64,000 bases of DNA, taken from assembly GCF_036541405.1 (NCBI RefSeq), contig NZ_JAZHFS010000008.1, positions 124,001 through 188,000 on the forward strand, written 5' to 3'. This DNA is from Clostridium_AD frigoriphilum (GTDB lineage: Bacteria; Bacillota; Clostridia; Clostridiales; Clostridiaceae). Below are positions 36,038 through 44,713 of the stretch, piece after piece. The position numbers and the translations under genes are program-made. A model generated the notes under the pieces. It did not search any database, was not told the origin of the DNA, and saw nothing but the letters and a program-made list of their open reading frames with translations. Each line of letters begins with the position of its first letter. Position 1 is the stretch's first letter.

Positions 36038-36931
36038 ATGTTAAAAACTGAAAATGTAATTATAACAAAACCTAAAAATGTAAAAGTAAAATCTAAAGTA
36101 AAATATTCTCATAAAGGATTGTTAATGGTTATTCTTTTTATTATCATAACCATTTTTGCATTACTTCCTTTCTATGCAATGTTGCTGGCTTCACTTAAAC
36201 CTGCTACAGAGTTATTTCGTTATGGCTTAAATTTGAAATTAGACTTTAGTATTATGAGTATACAAAATTATATTCCTTTATTTACCGACAGCAGTATTTT
36301 ATTTCTAACATGGTTTAAAAATAGTGTGCTAATTACTCTAATAAGTACAGTGTTTTCACTATTATTCTCTTCTATGGTAGGTTATGCAATAGCAGTATAT
36401 GATTTTAAATTTAAGAATACAATATTTGTATTAATATTGTTTATGATGATGATCCCTGTTGAGATTTTAATACTTCCATTATATAAATTAACGGTTACAC
36501 TTCATATTATAAATACATATAGTGGAATAATACTACCTTTCCTTGTCTCAGCTTCTTCGATATTCTTTTTCAGGCAGTTTGCTTCAGGAATACCAAAGGA
36601 CTTTATGGATGCTGCTAGAATCGATGGGTGTACCGAATATGGGATATTTTTCAAAATTATGATACCTTTAATGAAACCAGCTTTTGGTGCCATGACAATC
36701 TTATCAGCCTTGTCAAGTTGGAATGGTTTTATATGGCCTTTAATTCAAATGAGAACAGATGAAATGTTTACACTCCCTGTAGGCTTAATGTCATTAATGA
36801 CACCTTATGGAAATAATTACAGTGCTGTATTATCCGGATCTGTGTTATCGGTATTACCAATTATAATTATATTTTTACTCTTTCAGGATTCTTTCATTGA
36901 AGGATTAACTGCTGGTGGAGTAAAAGGTTAA
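36038..36931 (+). CDS. Sugar ABC importer permease, AraQ-like
   Basis: 297 residues with six membrane helices and the MalG-type EAA loop (DFMDAARIDGCTEYGIFFKIMIPLMKPA). It starts two bases after the previous stop with AAGGAGGA inside the preceding gene's end, so the two permeases are translationally linked. It completes the CUT1 importer. Confidence 0.9.
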   Translation: MLKTENVIITKPKNVKVKSKVKYSHKGLLMVILFIIITIFALLPFYAMLLASLKPATELFRYGLNLKLDFSIMSIQNYIPLFTDSSILFLTWFKNSVLITLISTVFSLLFSSMVGYAIAVYDFKFKNTIFVLILFMMMIPVEILILPLYKLTVTLHIINTYSGIILPFLVSASSIFFFRQFASGIPKDFMDAARIDGCTEYGIFFKIMIPLMKPAFGAMTILSALSSWNGFIWPLIQMRTDEMFTLPVGLMSLMTPYGNNYSAVLSGSVLSVLPIIIIFLLFQDSFIEGLTAGGVKG

Positions 36932-36993
36932 TTAGTTATCTATACATTTTATAATATAGCAAAATAAATATAGTTTAAATCGAGGAGAATATT

Positions 36994-37956
36994 ATGTCAA
37001 TAAGTCAAGAATATAAAAATCCAATAGTACGACAAGCAGCTGATCCATTTGTATATAAACACTCTGATGGATATTACTATTTCACTGCATCCGTTCCTGA
37101 ATATGACAGAATCGAAATAAGAAGAGCTAAGACCATTGAGGAATTAGGCTCAATATTACCTACTGTAGTTTGGCGCAAACATATGGATGGGGAAATGAGC
37201 GCATATATATGGGCACCAGAAATACACTTTATAGATGATAAATGGTATATATACTTTGCAGCAGCAAAAGCTAATGACCCTAAAGGGAACATGTTTGATC
37301 ATAGAATATATGTGCTTGAAAACTTGTCACCTAACCCACTAGAAGGACATTGGTTAGAAAAAGGGCAACTTAAGACTAATTATGAATCATTTGCTTTAGA
37401 TGCTACAACCTTTCAACATAAGGGAGTAAGATATCTGGTTTGGCCTCAAAATGATCCTAATATAAAGGGAAACTCTAATTTATATATTGCAAAGTTAAGC
37501 AATCCATGGACTATTAGTGGTAAACAGGTAATGATTTCAAAACCTGAATATCCATGGGAGTGCATAGGTTTTTCTGTAAACGAAGGACCAGCAGTAATTA
37601 AGAAAAATGGGAAGATATTTATTAGCTATTCAGCAAGTGCTACAGACTATAATTATTGTATTGGCCTTTTAACTGCAGACGATACAAATGACTTGTTAAA
37701 TCCATTATCTTGGAGCAAATCATCAGTTCCAGTATTTGCCACAAATTATGAAAATAATCAGTATGGACCAGGTCATAATAGTTTCACTGTTTCGGAGGAT
37801 AATCAAACAGATATTATGATCTATCATGCTAGAAATTATAAGGAAATAAACGGGAATTCTCTTGATGATCCTAACCGACATGCTAGGGCGCAGAAACTAA
37901 ACTGGAATGATGATGGAACTCCTGATTTTGGTAGACCAGTAGCTGATTTAAACTGA
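36994..37956 (+). CDS. Intracellular GH43 glycosidase (arabinofuranosidase/arabinanase type)
   Basis: 320 residues, a single five-bladed propeller without signal peptide. Catalytic residues expected for GH43 are visible: D17 in AADPFV, D136 in F-A-L-D-A-T-T-F, and E197 in V-N-E-G-P-A-V; a His in G-P-G-H-N-S-F may bind the calcium-like centre. Together with the intracellular GH51 and GH127 genes it should act on imported arabino-oligosaccharides. It lies about 60 bases after the importer permease with a CGAGGAG site, and the operon terminator follows. Confidence 0.88.
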   Translation: MSISQEYKNPIVRQAADPFVYKHSDGYYYFTASVPEYDRIEIRRAKTIEELGSILPTVVWRKHMDGEMSAYIWAPEIHFIDDKWYIYFAAAKANDPKGNMFDHRIYVLENLSPNPLEGHWLEKGQLKTNYESFALDATTFQHKGVRYLVWPQNDPNIKGNSNLYIAKLSNPWTISGKQVMISKPEYPWECIGFSVNEGPAVIKKNGKIFISYSASATDYNYCIGLLTADDTNDLLNPLSWSKSSVPVFATNYENNQYGPGHNSFTVSEDNQTDIMIYHARNYKEINGNSLDDPNRHARAQKLNWNDDGTPDFGRPVADLN

Positions 37957-38019
37957 TCCAATTAAGTTTATATTTATTTAAACGCAAGTAGTCTCTATGA
38001 ACTATCTTATTTTCTAAAT

Positions 38020-38050
38020 ACAAAAGTGGATTCGCGAAATCCACTTTTGT
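38020..38050. terminator. Bidirectional terminator, GH43/GH127
   Basis: ACAAAAGTGGAT (38020-38031) pairs with ATCCACTTTTGT (38039-38050) with a 7-base loop, between convergent genes. Confidence 0.85.
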
Positions 38051-38129
38051 TGTATAATTTATATTTACATAATAAACAAATAATACAAATCTATTACATT
38101 TTACAACATTTATATAATTGTTAAAATAT

Positions 38130-40124
38130 CTATAAATCCTTATTTATAAATACTCTCATTTCACCTACAGATCGGTTAGCCCAACTGTAATATGGTACAA
38201 AAGTAATTTCACACTCTTCATATATAGGACTTTTTTTATCACTTCTATATAGTTGTCCCTCCCAACTATTATCTATAATTAGTTTTTTAGCCTTAGTTTT
38301 AATTTTACCAACACCTCCAAGGAGTTTAGAATCAAATTCATATTCATAACTAGCATATTTATCTAATCTAATTAAATGTAGATTTTTACCGTTGTCTACT
38401 TCTTCTAAGCAGTAGATAAAAGGTCCCTTTTGAATTGCAACTTTCCCCAAATCATCTTTAATATTTGGATTTGCAACTATTTCTTGAATTTCCATTTCAA
38501 AATTTATTTCTATTGTATCAGATGTATTCCAATCTCTTAGAATAGAAATATAGCCATTTATAATTTTATATTCCGCTTTTTCATCGTTAACTTTAACAAA
38601 ATATGAATAACACCAATCAGGTATTCTAAATGCCATGATAAAATTACTTGATTTTTCAACTTTTAAGAACAACTTAATATCGCCAGACCAGGGGTAATTT
38701 GTTTCTTGTCTAATAGAAACTTTATTATTGTTTATTAAAATATCAACTTCATTAGACATATATAAATGCGTATATATTGTGCTATTAAAAATAGTATAAA
38801 TATACTTACCTAAGGAGGTTAGTGTTCTTGCAAGGTTAGGAGGGCAACATGCACATCCAAACCACTCTGATCTAGTTACCTTTACATGACTTTTACCTGG
38901 ATCATTTTTGCTAGCTACTGGATCAACTTCTAAGGGATTTACATAAAAGAAGTGTTTTCCATCGAGTGCCATTCCACTAATAGTAGAATTATATAAGCTT
39001 CTTTCCATAACATTTCCGTATAAACTTAGAGGTTCATTTTTAAGCATATTAAAAGCAAAGAATATTAATCCAACCGATGCACAAGTTTCACAATACATTG
39101 TGTCATTGGGTAGATCATAATCATAAGTAAAAGCTTCTCCTATTACAGTTGAACCAATGCCTCCAGTTATATACATTCTTTTACTAGTAATGTTCCCCCA
39201 TAATTTTCTACATGCTTCTAGCATTTCTTTATCATTTGTTAGATAAGCTATATCTGCCATAGCTGTGCACATGTACATAAGTCTAACTGAATGTCCCTGC
39301 GCAGTTTCTTGCTTAAGAATTGGTTTATGAACTTGGAAATATTTCCGAGGGAATTTTTCCATTCCGGGAAGTATAAAAGTTTTATTATCATCATCTTTTA
39401 ATTGATCTTTAAGAAAATTACTATCTTTACCCCTTTCATATAAAAAGTATTTGCTTAATTTTAAGTATTTTTTATTTTGGGTTACTGAATATAGTTTTGC
39501 TAAACCAATTTCTACTTCTTCATGACCGTCATATCCATGAATCTTACCTTCTTCTGGGCCAAAATATCTATTAATACAATCTGCTAAATTACAAGCGATA
39601 TCTATTATCTTTCTTTTTCCTGTAACACTATAATAAGCAGCTGCTGCTTCCATAAAATGACCTGCGCAATATAATTCATGACTTTCTAGTAGACGCTTAA
39701 ACTTTCTTTCCTTAGCATCAATAGTAAAGTAAGTATCCAAATATCCATCCTTTTGTTGAGCTAGTCCTATCAAATCTATAACACTATCAGCTATGTTTTC
39801 AAGTTCAACGTTACTATCATTAATCAAAGAATATGAAACAGCCTCTAGCCATTTATAAACATCACTATCTTGAAAAACATAACCATAATGATGACCACTT
39901 TTTAATCCCGCTGCAATTTTAAAATTTTCAATTGCATGACTTTTTTCAATTGGAATATTCTTATCATCCCGCTCAGCGTCAATTTTTATATTAGCTTCAT
40001 CATTCAAAACATTCCATTGATATGGAATCATTTCATTTTTAACCAATTTTATATACTTAGACCAAAAATCATCTGTAATTGTAATATCCTTTATATTTAT
40101 TTCGCTTTTCTTTTCATTTTTCAT
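38130..40124 (-). CDS. GH127 beta-L-arabinofuranosidase (DUF1680)
   Basis: 664 residues with an (alpha/alpha)6 barrel followed by beta domains. The family N terminus (ITITDDFWSKYIKLV) is clear. The Zn-cysteine catalytic centre known for HypBA1 is visible: the Glu and Cys of Y-C-E-T-C-A-S and the Cys-Cys of W-F-G-C-A-C-C-P-P-N. The enzyme cleaves beta-L-arabinofuranosides, for example from hydroxyproline-linked arabinans of plant extensins. No signal peptide, so it is cytosolic. The ATG at 40124 follows GGAGGA; an ORF extending further upstream lacks a site. It diverges from the AraC-type gene. Confidence 0.9.
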   Translation of the reverse strand: MKNEKKSEINIKDITITDDFWSKYIKLVKNEMIPYQWNVLNDEANIKIDAERDDKNIPIEKSHAIENFKIAAGLKSGHHYGYVFQDSDVYKWLEAVSYSLINDSNVELENIADSVIDLIGLAQQKDGYLDTYFTIDAKERKFKRLLESHELYCAGHFMEAAAAYYSVTGKRKIIDIACNLADCINRYFGPEEGKIHGYDGHEEVEIGLAKLYSVTQNKKYLKLSKYFLYERGKDSNFLKDQLKDDDNKTFILPGMEKFPRKYFQVHKPILKQETAQGHSVRLMYMCTAMADIAYLTNDKEMLEACRKLWGNITSKRMYITGGIGSTVIGEAFTYDYDLPNDTMYCETCASVGLIFFAFNMLKNEPLSLYGNVMERSLYNSTISGMALDGKHFFYVNPLEVDPVASKNDPGKSHVKVTRSEWFGCACCPPNLARTLTSLGKYIYTIFNSTIYTHLYMSNEVDILINNNKVSIRQETNYPWSGDIKLFLKVEKSSNFIMAFRIPDWCYSYFVKVNDEKAEYKIINGYISILRDWNTSDTIEINFEMEIQEIVANPNIKDDLGKVAIQKGPFIYCLEEVDNGKNLHLIRLDKYASYEYEFDSKLLGGVGKIKTKAKKLIIDNSWEGQLYRSDKKSPIYEECEITFVPYYSWANRSVGEMRVFINKDL

Positions 40125-40196
40125 TTTCGTAATTCCTCCTATAGTAATATTTAAGGTATGGTAAATACGACAATTAGTGTTCTTTCTTAACACCAA

Positions 40197-40276
40197 TTGA
40201 CATAAGCTTTTTATGGAAGTATAATGTTGATTGTTCTTATATAATTGATTTATATGCTAATTATAAATCGATTACA
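40197..40276 (+). promoter_or_regulatory. Consensus promoter and operators of AraC-type gene
   Basis: TTGACA (40197-40202), 17 bases, TATAAT (40220-40225) is a perfect sigma-A promoter. Downstream, ATTGATTTATA (40244-40254) and TATAAATCGAT (40262-40272) form an inverted pair (10 of 11) matching the motif flanking the CUT1 promoter. ATAAATCGATTACA (40263-40276) also resembles a cre site. Confidence 0.65.
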
Positions 40277-40323
40277 CTTATCTAACAACTAATAAAATCG
40301 TACTTTTGGTGGTGAAATCAGAT

Positions 40324-41262
40324 ATGCTCTATTTTAAGACAAATATAAGTGTACCTCTCTCTTATTGTAAATCTGGTCAATTTATATGTGAAAAAAATTG
40401 GCAGCATAAATCTTTTATTCTAGAAAATGACTATGAAATTATCATTGGAATTAAAGGAACCATTTATATTAAGCAAAATGAAGATAAGTATGAAATAAAT
40501 CCAGGTGATGTTTTATTTTTACTCCCAGGTATGTTACATTCCGGATATGCACCCTCAGATGAGGGTAGTAGTTTTTACTGGCTACATTTTTTATGTACTG
40601 CAGAGGAGATAATATTAACTAAATCTGAGATCTATCAAGAAATCATTTCAATATTAAATACGGAAAGTTTACACGAAGATATTTTATTACCAACTTTTTT
40701 ATCATTAATTGACACTGGAAAAGTATTCATTTACATAAAACAAATTTTACATATAGCTAATTCACTGTATTATACACATTTATCAACTGATTATTTAGTA
40801 TCTGAACTTGCCATAGAGTTAACTCAACAATTTATAAACTCATTTAGTTTGTCAGTAACAAAAGAAAATTCAGTAAATAAAAGATTTTTTCAAATATTAG
40901 AATGGATAAGAGTAAATGTTACTAAAGACATATCTGTACAAATGGTAGCTAAGAAGTCTAATTTTAGTGCCGATCACCTAACGAGATTATTCAAAAAACA
41001 TATTGGAATGAGTACTCTTCAATATATAAATAGTATTAAGATAAATAAAGCAAAAGAACTATTATTGAATTCTGAAAAAAGCATTAAAGAAATCTCTTAT
41101 ACTTTATGTTTTAAAGATGATAAATATTTCATGAAATTATTTAAGAAATATGAAGGAATAACTCCGACTCAATATAGAGATGCGTACCCTAGAACTTATA
41201 TTAATACAGATTCATCTGACCCACTCATCCCCTTACCTAATTATTTATCACATAAGAAGTAA
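40324..41262 (+). CDS. AraC-family regulator with cupin sensor domain
   Basis: 312 residues. The N-terminal about 130 residues are a cupin-like sugar-binding domain (INPGDVLFLLPGMLHSGYAP, the usual AraC beta-barrel strand). The C-terminal 100 residues hold two helix-turn-helix motifs (VQMVAKKSNFSADHLTRLFKKHIG and IKEISYTLCFKDDKYFMKLFKKYEGITPTQYRD). It lies divergent to GH127 and is a likely activator of the arabino-oligosaccharide genes. The ATG follows GGTGGTGA; TTG and GTG codons upstream are less likely. Confidence 0.85.
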   Translation: MLYFKTNISVPLSYCKSGQFICEKNWQHKSFILENDYEIIIGIKGTIYIKQNEDKYEINPGDVLFLLPGMLHSGYAPSDEGSSFYWLHFLCTAEEIILTKSEIYQEIISILNTESLHEDILLPTFLSLIDTGKVFIYIKQILHIANSLYYTHLSTDYLVSELAIELTQQFINSFSLSVTKENSVNKRFFQILEWIRVNVTKDISVQMVAKKSNFSADHLTRLFKKHIGMSTLQYINSIKINKAKELLLNSEKSIKEISYTLCFKDDKYFMKLFKKYEGITPTQYRDAYPRTYINTDSSDPLIPLPNYLSHKK

Positions 41263-41337
41263 AACAAATGACTTAGGACACTACTATCAATCAAGTAACC
41301 GTCTATACTCAATCCTCTTCGCAAGTGCTTATAAATT

Positions 41338-41386
41338 AAAATAGCCTATAGAATAGACAATGTAAAGTCTACCTATAGGCTATTTT
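41338..41386. terminator. Terminator, copy 1 of a duplicated element
   Basis: AAAATAGCCTATAG-AATAGAC (left) pairs with GTCTACCTATAGGCTATTTT (right) around an AT loop, between convergent genes. The same sequence, about 44 of 49 bases, reappears at 47212-47260. Confidence 0.8.
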
Positions 41387-41401
41387 ATGTTAAGTTGAAT
41401 G

Positions 41402-41761
41402 CTAAACTTTGAATTTAAGTAGTTCCCCATAAGATTCTGCGAAAATAGTATTATTAAATTCATTATTTACAATACCTGCTCGCACTCCCTGCATAGTAGC
41501 AATAATATCTTTGGGTATAATATTATATCGTTTTTTAAATGGAGTACTAGCAATTAATGAGATGGCTTCTTCCCTACTCTCCCTTAATTCTTTTGAAATT
41601 TTTTCTAATTTTCTTGAATCAACAACTATATTATAGTCAATAGGACTTATATCTTTTATATTCTTTTTCAATTCCTCTATATAAGATATACCTTCTTCTT
41701 TTGTCATAACTCCACTCATAGTTATTATCAGTAAATTTGTTTTAAGTTCCATTGTATACAT
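41402..41761 (-). CDS. Small STAS/SpoIIAA-like protein, unknown
   Basis: 119 residues, alternating beta and alpha: MELKTNLLIITMSGVMTKEEGISYIEELKK, then an I-V-V-D-S-R-K strand and a RESREEAISLIAS helix. The size and pattern resemble SpoIIAA/STAS-like folds, but no conserved phospho-serine motif can be confirmed, so the assignment is tentative. The ATG at 41761 follows GGGAGGG. It lies alone between the AraC-type gene and araR and has no obvious link to sugar use. Confidence 0.55.
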   Translation of the reverse strand: MYTMELKTNLLIITMSGVMTKEEGISYIEELKKNIKDISPIDYNIVVDSRKLEKISKELRESREEAISLIASTPFKKRYNIIPKDIIATMQGVRAGIVNNEFNNTIFAESYGELLKFKV

Positions 41762-42003
41762 ATTAAACCCTCCCATATCTTTGCTTATTTATTGAGTTCC
41801 TATGTTTTAAATTATAATCAATAACTGTATTACAAATATCTTATATTTATATAAAGTTTATGTTATTTATATCATAATTAAAACAAAAACATTTAAAATA
41901 AATAGTAAAATAGATTAACCTCTATCTTTATTCTCAACCTAACCAACTATAGCGTCCCTAAATCTATAATTCATTACAGAGTCATACATATCACCAAGTA
42001 AAT

Positions 42004-42062
42004 ATTCATACGCACAAGCGTCGATATAATTTTCTATAAATTTAGTATTCATACGTAACAAT
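42004..42062 (+). promoter_or_regulatory. Two candidate AraR boxes 43 bp apart
   Basis: ATTCATACGCACAAGC (42004-42019) and ATTCATACGTAACAAT (42047-42062) each agree with the AraR box ATTTGTACGTACAAAT at 11-12 of 16 positions. They are spaced 43 bp start to start, about four helical turns, as in cooperative AraR operators of Bacillus subtilis. The rest of the gap 41762-42141 has no gene. Confidence 0.5.
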
Positions 42063-42073
42063 ATTAAACATTG

Positions 42074-42102
42074 TTGTGAAAACGTTTAATATCTGCTATA
42101 AT
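42074..42102 (+). promoter_or_regulatory. araR promoter overlapped by cre
   Basis: TTGTGA (42074-42079), 17-base spacer, TGC-TATAAT (extended -10 at 42097-42102). TGAAAACGTTTAAT (42077-42090) is a good cre candidate between the boxes, suggesting CcpA repression. Confidence 0.65.
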
Positions 42103-42141
42103 ATTCTATAAAACAAGTCTGTTATATTTTAGGAGAAGAAT

Positions 42142-43224
42142 ATGAAATATAAATATGAAGAAGTAATAGAACAAATTATTAATTGGGCAATTACTGGAAA
42201 ATATAAGCCCAATGAAAAAATTCCAACTGAATATGAACTAATGTCCCTATTTAAGGTCAGTAGACACACAGTAAGAAAGGCAATAAGTGATTTGGAATCT
42301 CAGCAATATATATATACAATACAAGGCAGTGGCACGTATCTATCTGATTGGAAACAAAATAATTTATATTTAAAGAAGACCAAAAATGTTGGTGTACTTA
42401 CAACTCATATATCAAATTATATATTTCCAGATATAATCAAAGGCATTGAAAGTACCCTATATGATGAATCCTTTTCTCTTTTGTTGTCGTCTACTAACAA
42501 TAACTTAATGCTTGAAAATAGCAATTTAAGAAATTTGTTAGCTCACAAAATAGATGGTCTTATTCTAGAACCAACTAAAAGTGCGTATCAAATTCACAAC
42601 CTAGAATATTTGAATAGTATGATTTCTCAAAACGTTCCCATTATTATGATAAATGCTACTTATTCTGCAATTAAAACTCCAAGCCTATGTATTGATGATT
42701 TTACTGGTGGTAAAATAGCCACTGAATACTTACTATCTTTAGGACATAAAAATATAATGGGCATTTTTAAAGTTGATGACTCTCAAGGTATCCATAGAAT
42801 GAATGGATTTATTACAAAATGTTTGGAAAAAGAAATTCCACCTTCCTCTGAAATTTTAACTTACCTTTCAGAAGAAGTGGAAACAATACTTCCCCAAAGA
42901 ATAAAGTATGCGCTAAAATCAAAAAAACGTCCTACAGGTATCTTTTGTTACAATGATGAAATTGCATACATGGTGTTAAATATAGCACATGACTTAAAGT
43001 TAAAAATCCCTGAAGATCTTTCTATCATTGGCTTTGACGACTCTCCTATCTCAAAAATCATGGAACCAAAATTAACTTCTATGACACATCCAAAAGAAAA
43101 GATGGGTAGAGATGCTGCTAAACTAATTATTAAACTAATTAATAATGGTAATCATTTTGAAGAGAGTGATTCTATATTGTATGAGCCTGAACTTATTATT
43201 CGTAATTCTACAAAACCACATTAG
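42142..43224 (+). CDS. araR: Arabinose-responsive repressor AraR (GntR-LacI fusion)
   Basis: 360 residues, nearly identical in length to Bacillus AraR. Residues 1-70 are a GntR winged helix (KIPTEYELMSLFKVSRHTVRKAISDLESQQYI) and 80-358 a LacI/GalR sugar-binding domain (NVGVLTTHISNYIFPDIIKGIE, LSIIGFDDSPIS). This unusual fusion is specific to AraR. It should dissociate from DNA with L-arabinose and control the pentose importer downstream plus its own promoter. AGGAGAAG precedes the ATG. Confidence 0.9.
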   Translation: MKYKYEEVIEQIINWAITGKYKPNEKIPTEYELMSLFKVSRHTVRKAISDLESQQYIYTIQGSGTYLSDWKQNNLYLKKTKNVGVLTTHISNYIFPDIIKGIESTLYDESFSLLLSSTNNNLMLENSNLRNLLAHKIDGLILEPTKSAYQIHNLEYLNSMISQNVPIIMINATYSAIKTPSLCIDDFTGGKIATEYLLSLGHKNIMGIFKVDDSQGIHRMNGFITKCLEKEIPPSSEILTYLSEEVETILPQRIKYALKSKKRPTGIFCYNDEIAYMVLNIAHDLKLKIPEDLSIIGFDDSPISKIMEPKLTSMTHPKEKMGRDAAKLIIKLINNGNHFEESDSILYEPELIIRNSTKPH

Positions 43225-43460
43225 AAGCATGTACAAATTTTTTATTTGTTATTTATATAATTTAAAAATCTTTTGCAGATTATTTGTTTTCTGATTTATT
43301 CACTCTATTAATAAATTTCATTACCACTAATATTGCCAAACATCTAGAAATCAAGAACTCTACCATCTTTTTTTAAAAATATAAATAAGTACCTATGTTA
43401 TATTTAAATTACTTATTTGGATTATATATTTAAATTGTACTAATAAAATGCATTTAAGTG

Positions 43461-43508
43461 TTGACTTTTGTACGTATAAATACTACTATATTATTGTAAT
43501 CGCTTTCA
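43461..43508 (+). promoter_or_regulatory. AraR box inside promoter plus consensus cre, CUT2 operon
   Basis: TTGACT (43461-43466), 17 bases, TACTAT (43484-43489). TTTTGTACGTATAAAT (43466-43481), 14 of 16 matches to the AraR box, fills the spacer. TGTAATCGCTTTCA (43495-43508) fully matches the cre consensus just after the -10 box. The remaining gap (43225-43653) has no supported gene. Confidence 0.8.
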
Positions 43509-43529
43509 AAATTGTTATTTAAATTTTAT

Positions 43530-43559
43530 AGGAGGTAATCTCAAATGTTAGTAACATAA
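43530..43559 (+). other. Strong ribosome site with four-codon mini-ORF in leader
   Basis: AGGAGG (43530-43535) stands at normal distance before ATG-TTA-GTA-ACA-TAA (43545-43559), 95 bases ahead of the real start. It may be a translated leader or decayed start site. Nothing else supports function. Confidence 0.3.
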
Positions 43560-43653
43560 GCGAATTTATTCTTAGTTGTTTATTATTCTAATATTATGTA
43601 TTAGCAAAATTTTAATAAAGTGCTTGTCACGAAAATAGGGGGAGGAATTTAAT

Positions 43654-44631
43654 ATGTTAGAAATTAAAAGAAAATCATTAAGGAAATTATTTAAAAGATC
43701 ACTAGCGGTTGTTACTGTATTAACAATGAGCTTAGGTGTAGTTGCCTGTGGTAATACAGATTCCGGCGCTAGTAAACAGAAAACAATAGCATTTATTCCA
43801 CCATCTTTAGTAAGTCCATTCTATGCTTCATCAGTTGAAGGAGCAAAAGCTGAAGCTACTAAAGAAGGTTATACACTTAAAGTATTAGCACCACAAACAG
43901 AAGACGATTTCAATGGACTGTTAAAAATAGTTGAAGATGTTGTAACACAGAAGGTAGATGGTATTTCAATATGTACAACAGATAATAAAACTATGGCCGC
44001 TGTTGTAAAAACAGCAAATGCTGCGAAGATACCCGTAGTTGTTTTCAATTCTCTAAGTCCAATAGAAGGTGCAGATGTTTATTCCTATGTTGGATATGAT
44101 CAAAAAAATGCAGGTGCTCAAGCAGCTGAGTATTTAGGTACCAAGTTAAAAGGAAAACAAGTTAATGTGGGAATACTAGAAGGTCTACCAGGAGTATTTA
44201 CAGACAACAGAAAAGGTGGCTTTGTAGATGAAGCTAAGAAATATAGTAATATAAAAATTGTGGCTACACAACCTGCAAACTGGGAAAGAGAAAAGGGAAT
44301 GAACGTTGCAACTAATATGTATCAAGCAAATAAAACTATAAACGTATTTTATGGTTTAAGTGATGAAATGGCTATAGGAGCGACTCAAGCTTTTAAATCC
44401 GTAGGTATTAAGGATGGAATTACTATTGGTATAGATGGTAATCCTGCTACAATGGATTCGATTTCTAAAGGAGAGACAACCGCTACTGTTTACACAAGTC
44501 CAAAGGAAATTGGAACACAAAGTATAGTTGACTGTGGTAAAGCAATTAAAGGATTAAAAGTTCAAAATAAAATGCATCAAATTAAAACTTTAGTTGTTGA
44601 CAAAAGTCTTGTAAGTAAATATATAAAGTAA
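43654..44631 (+). CDS. CUT2 pentose ABC importer substrate-binding lipoprotein
   Basis: 325 residues. A positively charged N terminus, a hydrophobic stretch and a lipobox-like V-V-A-C-G precede a type-1 periplasmic binding fold (IAFIPPSLVSPFYASSVEGAKAEA, IPVVVFNSLSPIEGADVYSYVGYDQ, TIGIDGNPATMDSISKG) of the RbsB/XylF class. It should bind a free pentose, most likely L-arabinose because araR lies next to it and its promoter carries an AraR box. It starts the three-gene operon, followed by a perfect hairpin. Confidence 0.88.
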   Translation: MLEIKRKSLRKLFKRSLAVVTVLTMSLGVVACGNTDSGASKQKTIAFIPPSLVSPFYASSVEGAKAEATKEGYTLKVLAPQTEDDFNGLLKIVEDVVTQKVDGISICTTDNKTMAAVVKTANAAKIPVVVFNSLSPIEGADVYSYVGYDQKNAGAQAAEYLGTKLKGKQVNVGILEGLPGVFTDNRKGGFVDEAKKYSNIKIVATQPANWEREKGMNVATNMYQANKTINVFYGLSDEMAIGATQAFKSVGIKDGITIGIDGNPATMDSISKGETTATVYTSPKEIGTQSIVDCGKAIKGLKVQNKMHQIKTLVVDKSLVSKYIK

Positions 44632-44658
44632 TATGAAGTTTATAATAAACAAGTATAT

Positions 44659-44693
44659 GATACTAAATATAACGTTAAGTTATATTTAGTATC
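44659..44693 (+). promoter_or_regulatory. Perfect intercistronic hairpin after binding-protein gene
   Basis: GATACTAAATATAAC (44659-44673) pairs perfectly with GTTATATTTAGTATC (44679-44693), loop GTTAA. Without a T tract it probably limits read-through or protects the upstream message, giving more binding protein than ATPase. Confidence 0.7.
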
Positions 44694-44713
44694 TATAAAA
44701 AGGAGGAATAGTC

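Noticed and set aside
43282..43371. A 28-codon minus-strand ORF with a hydrophobic stretch upstream of the CUT2 operon.
   Set aside because: No ribosome site or promoter is visible and it is short enough to be chance in AT-rich DNA.
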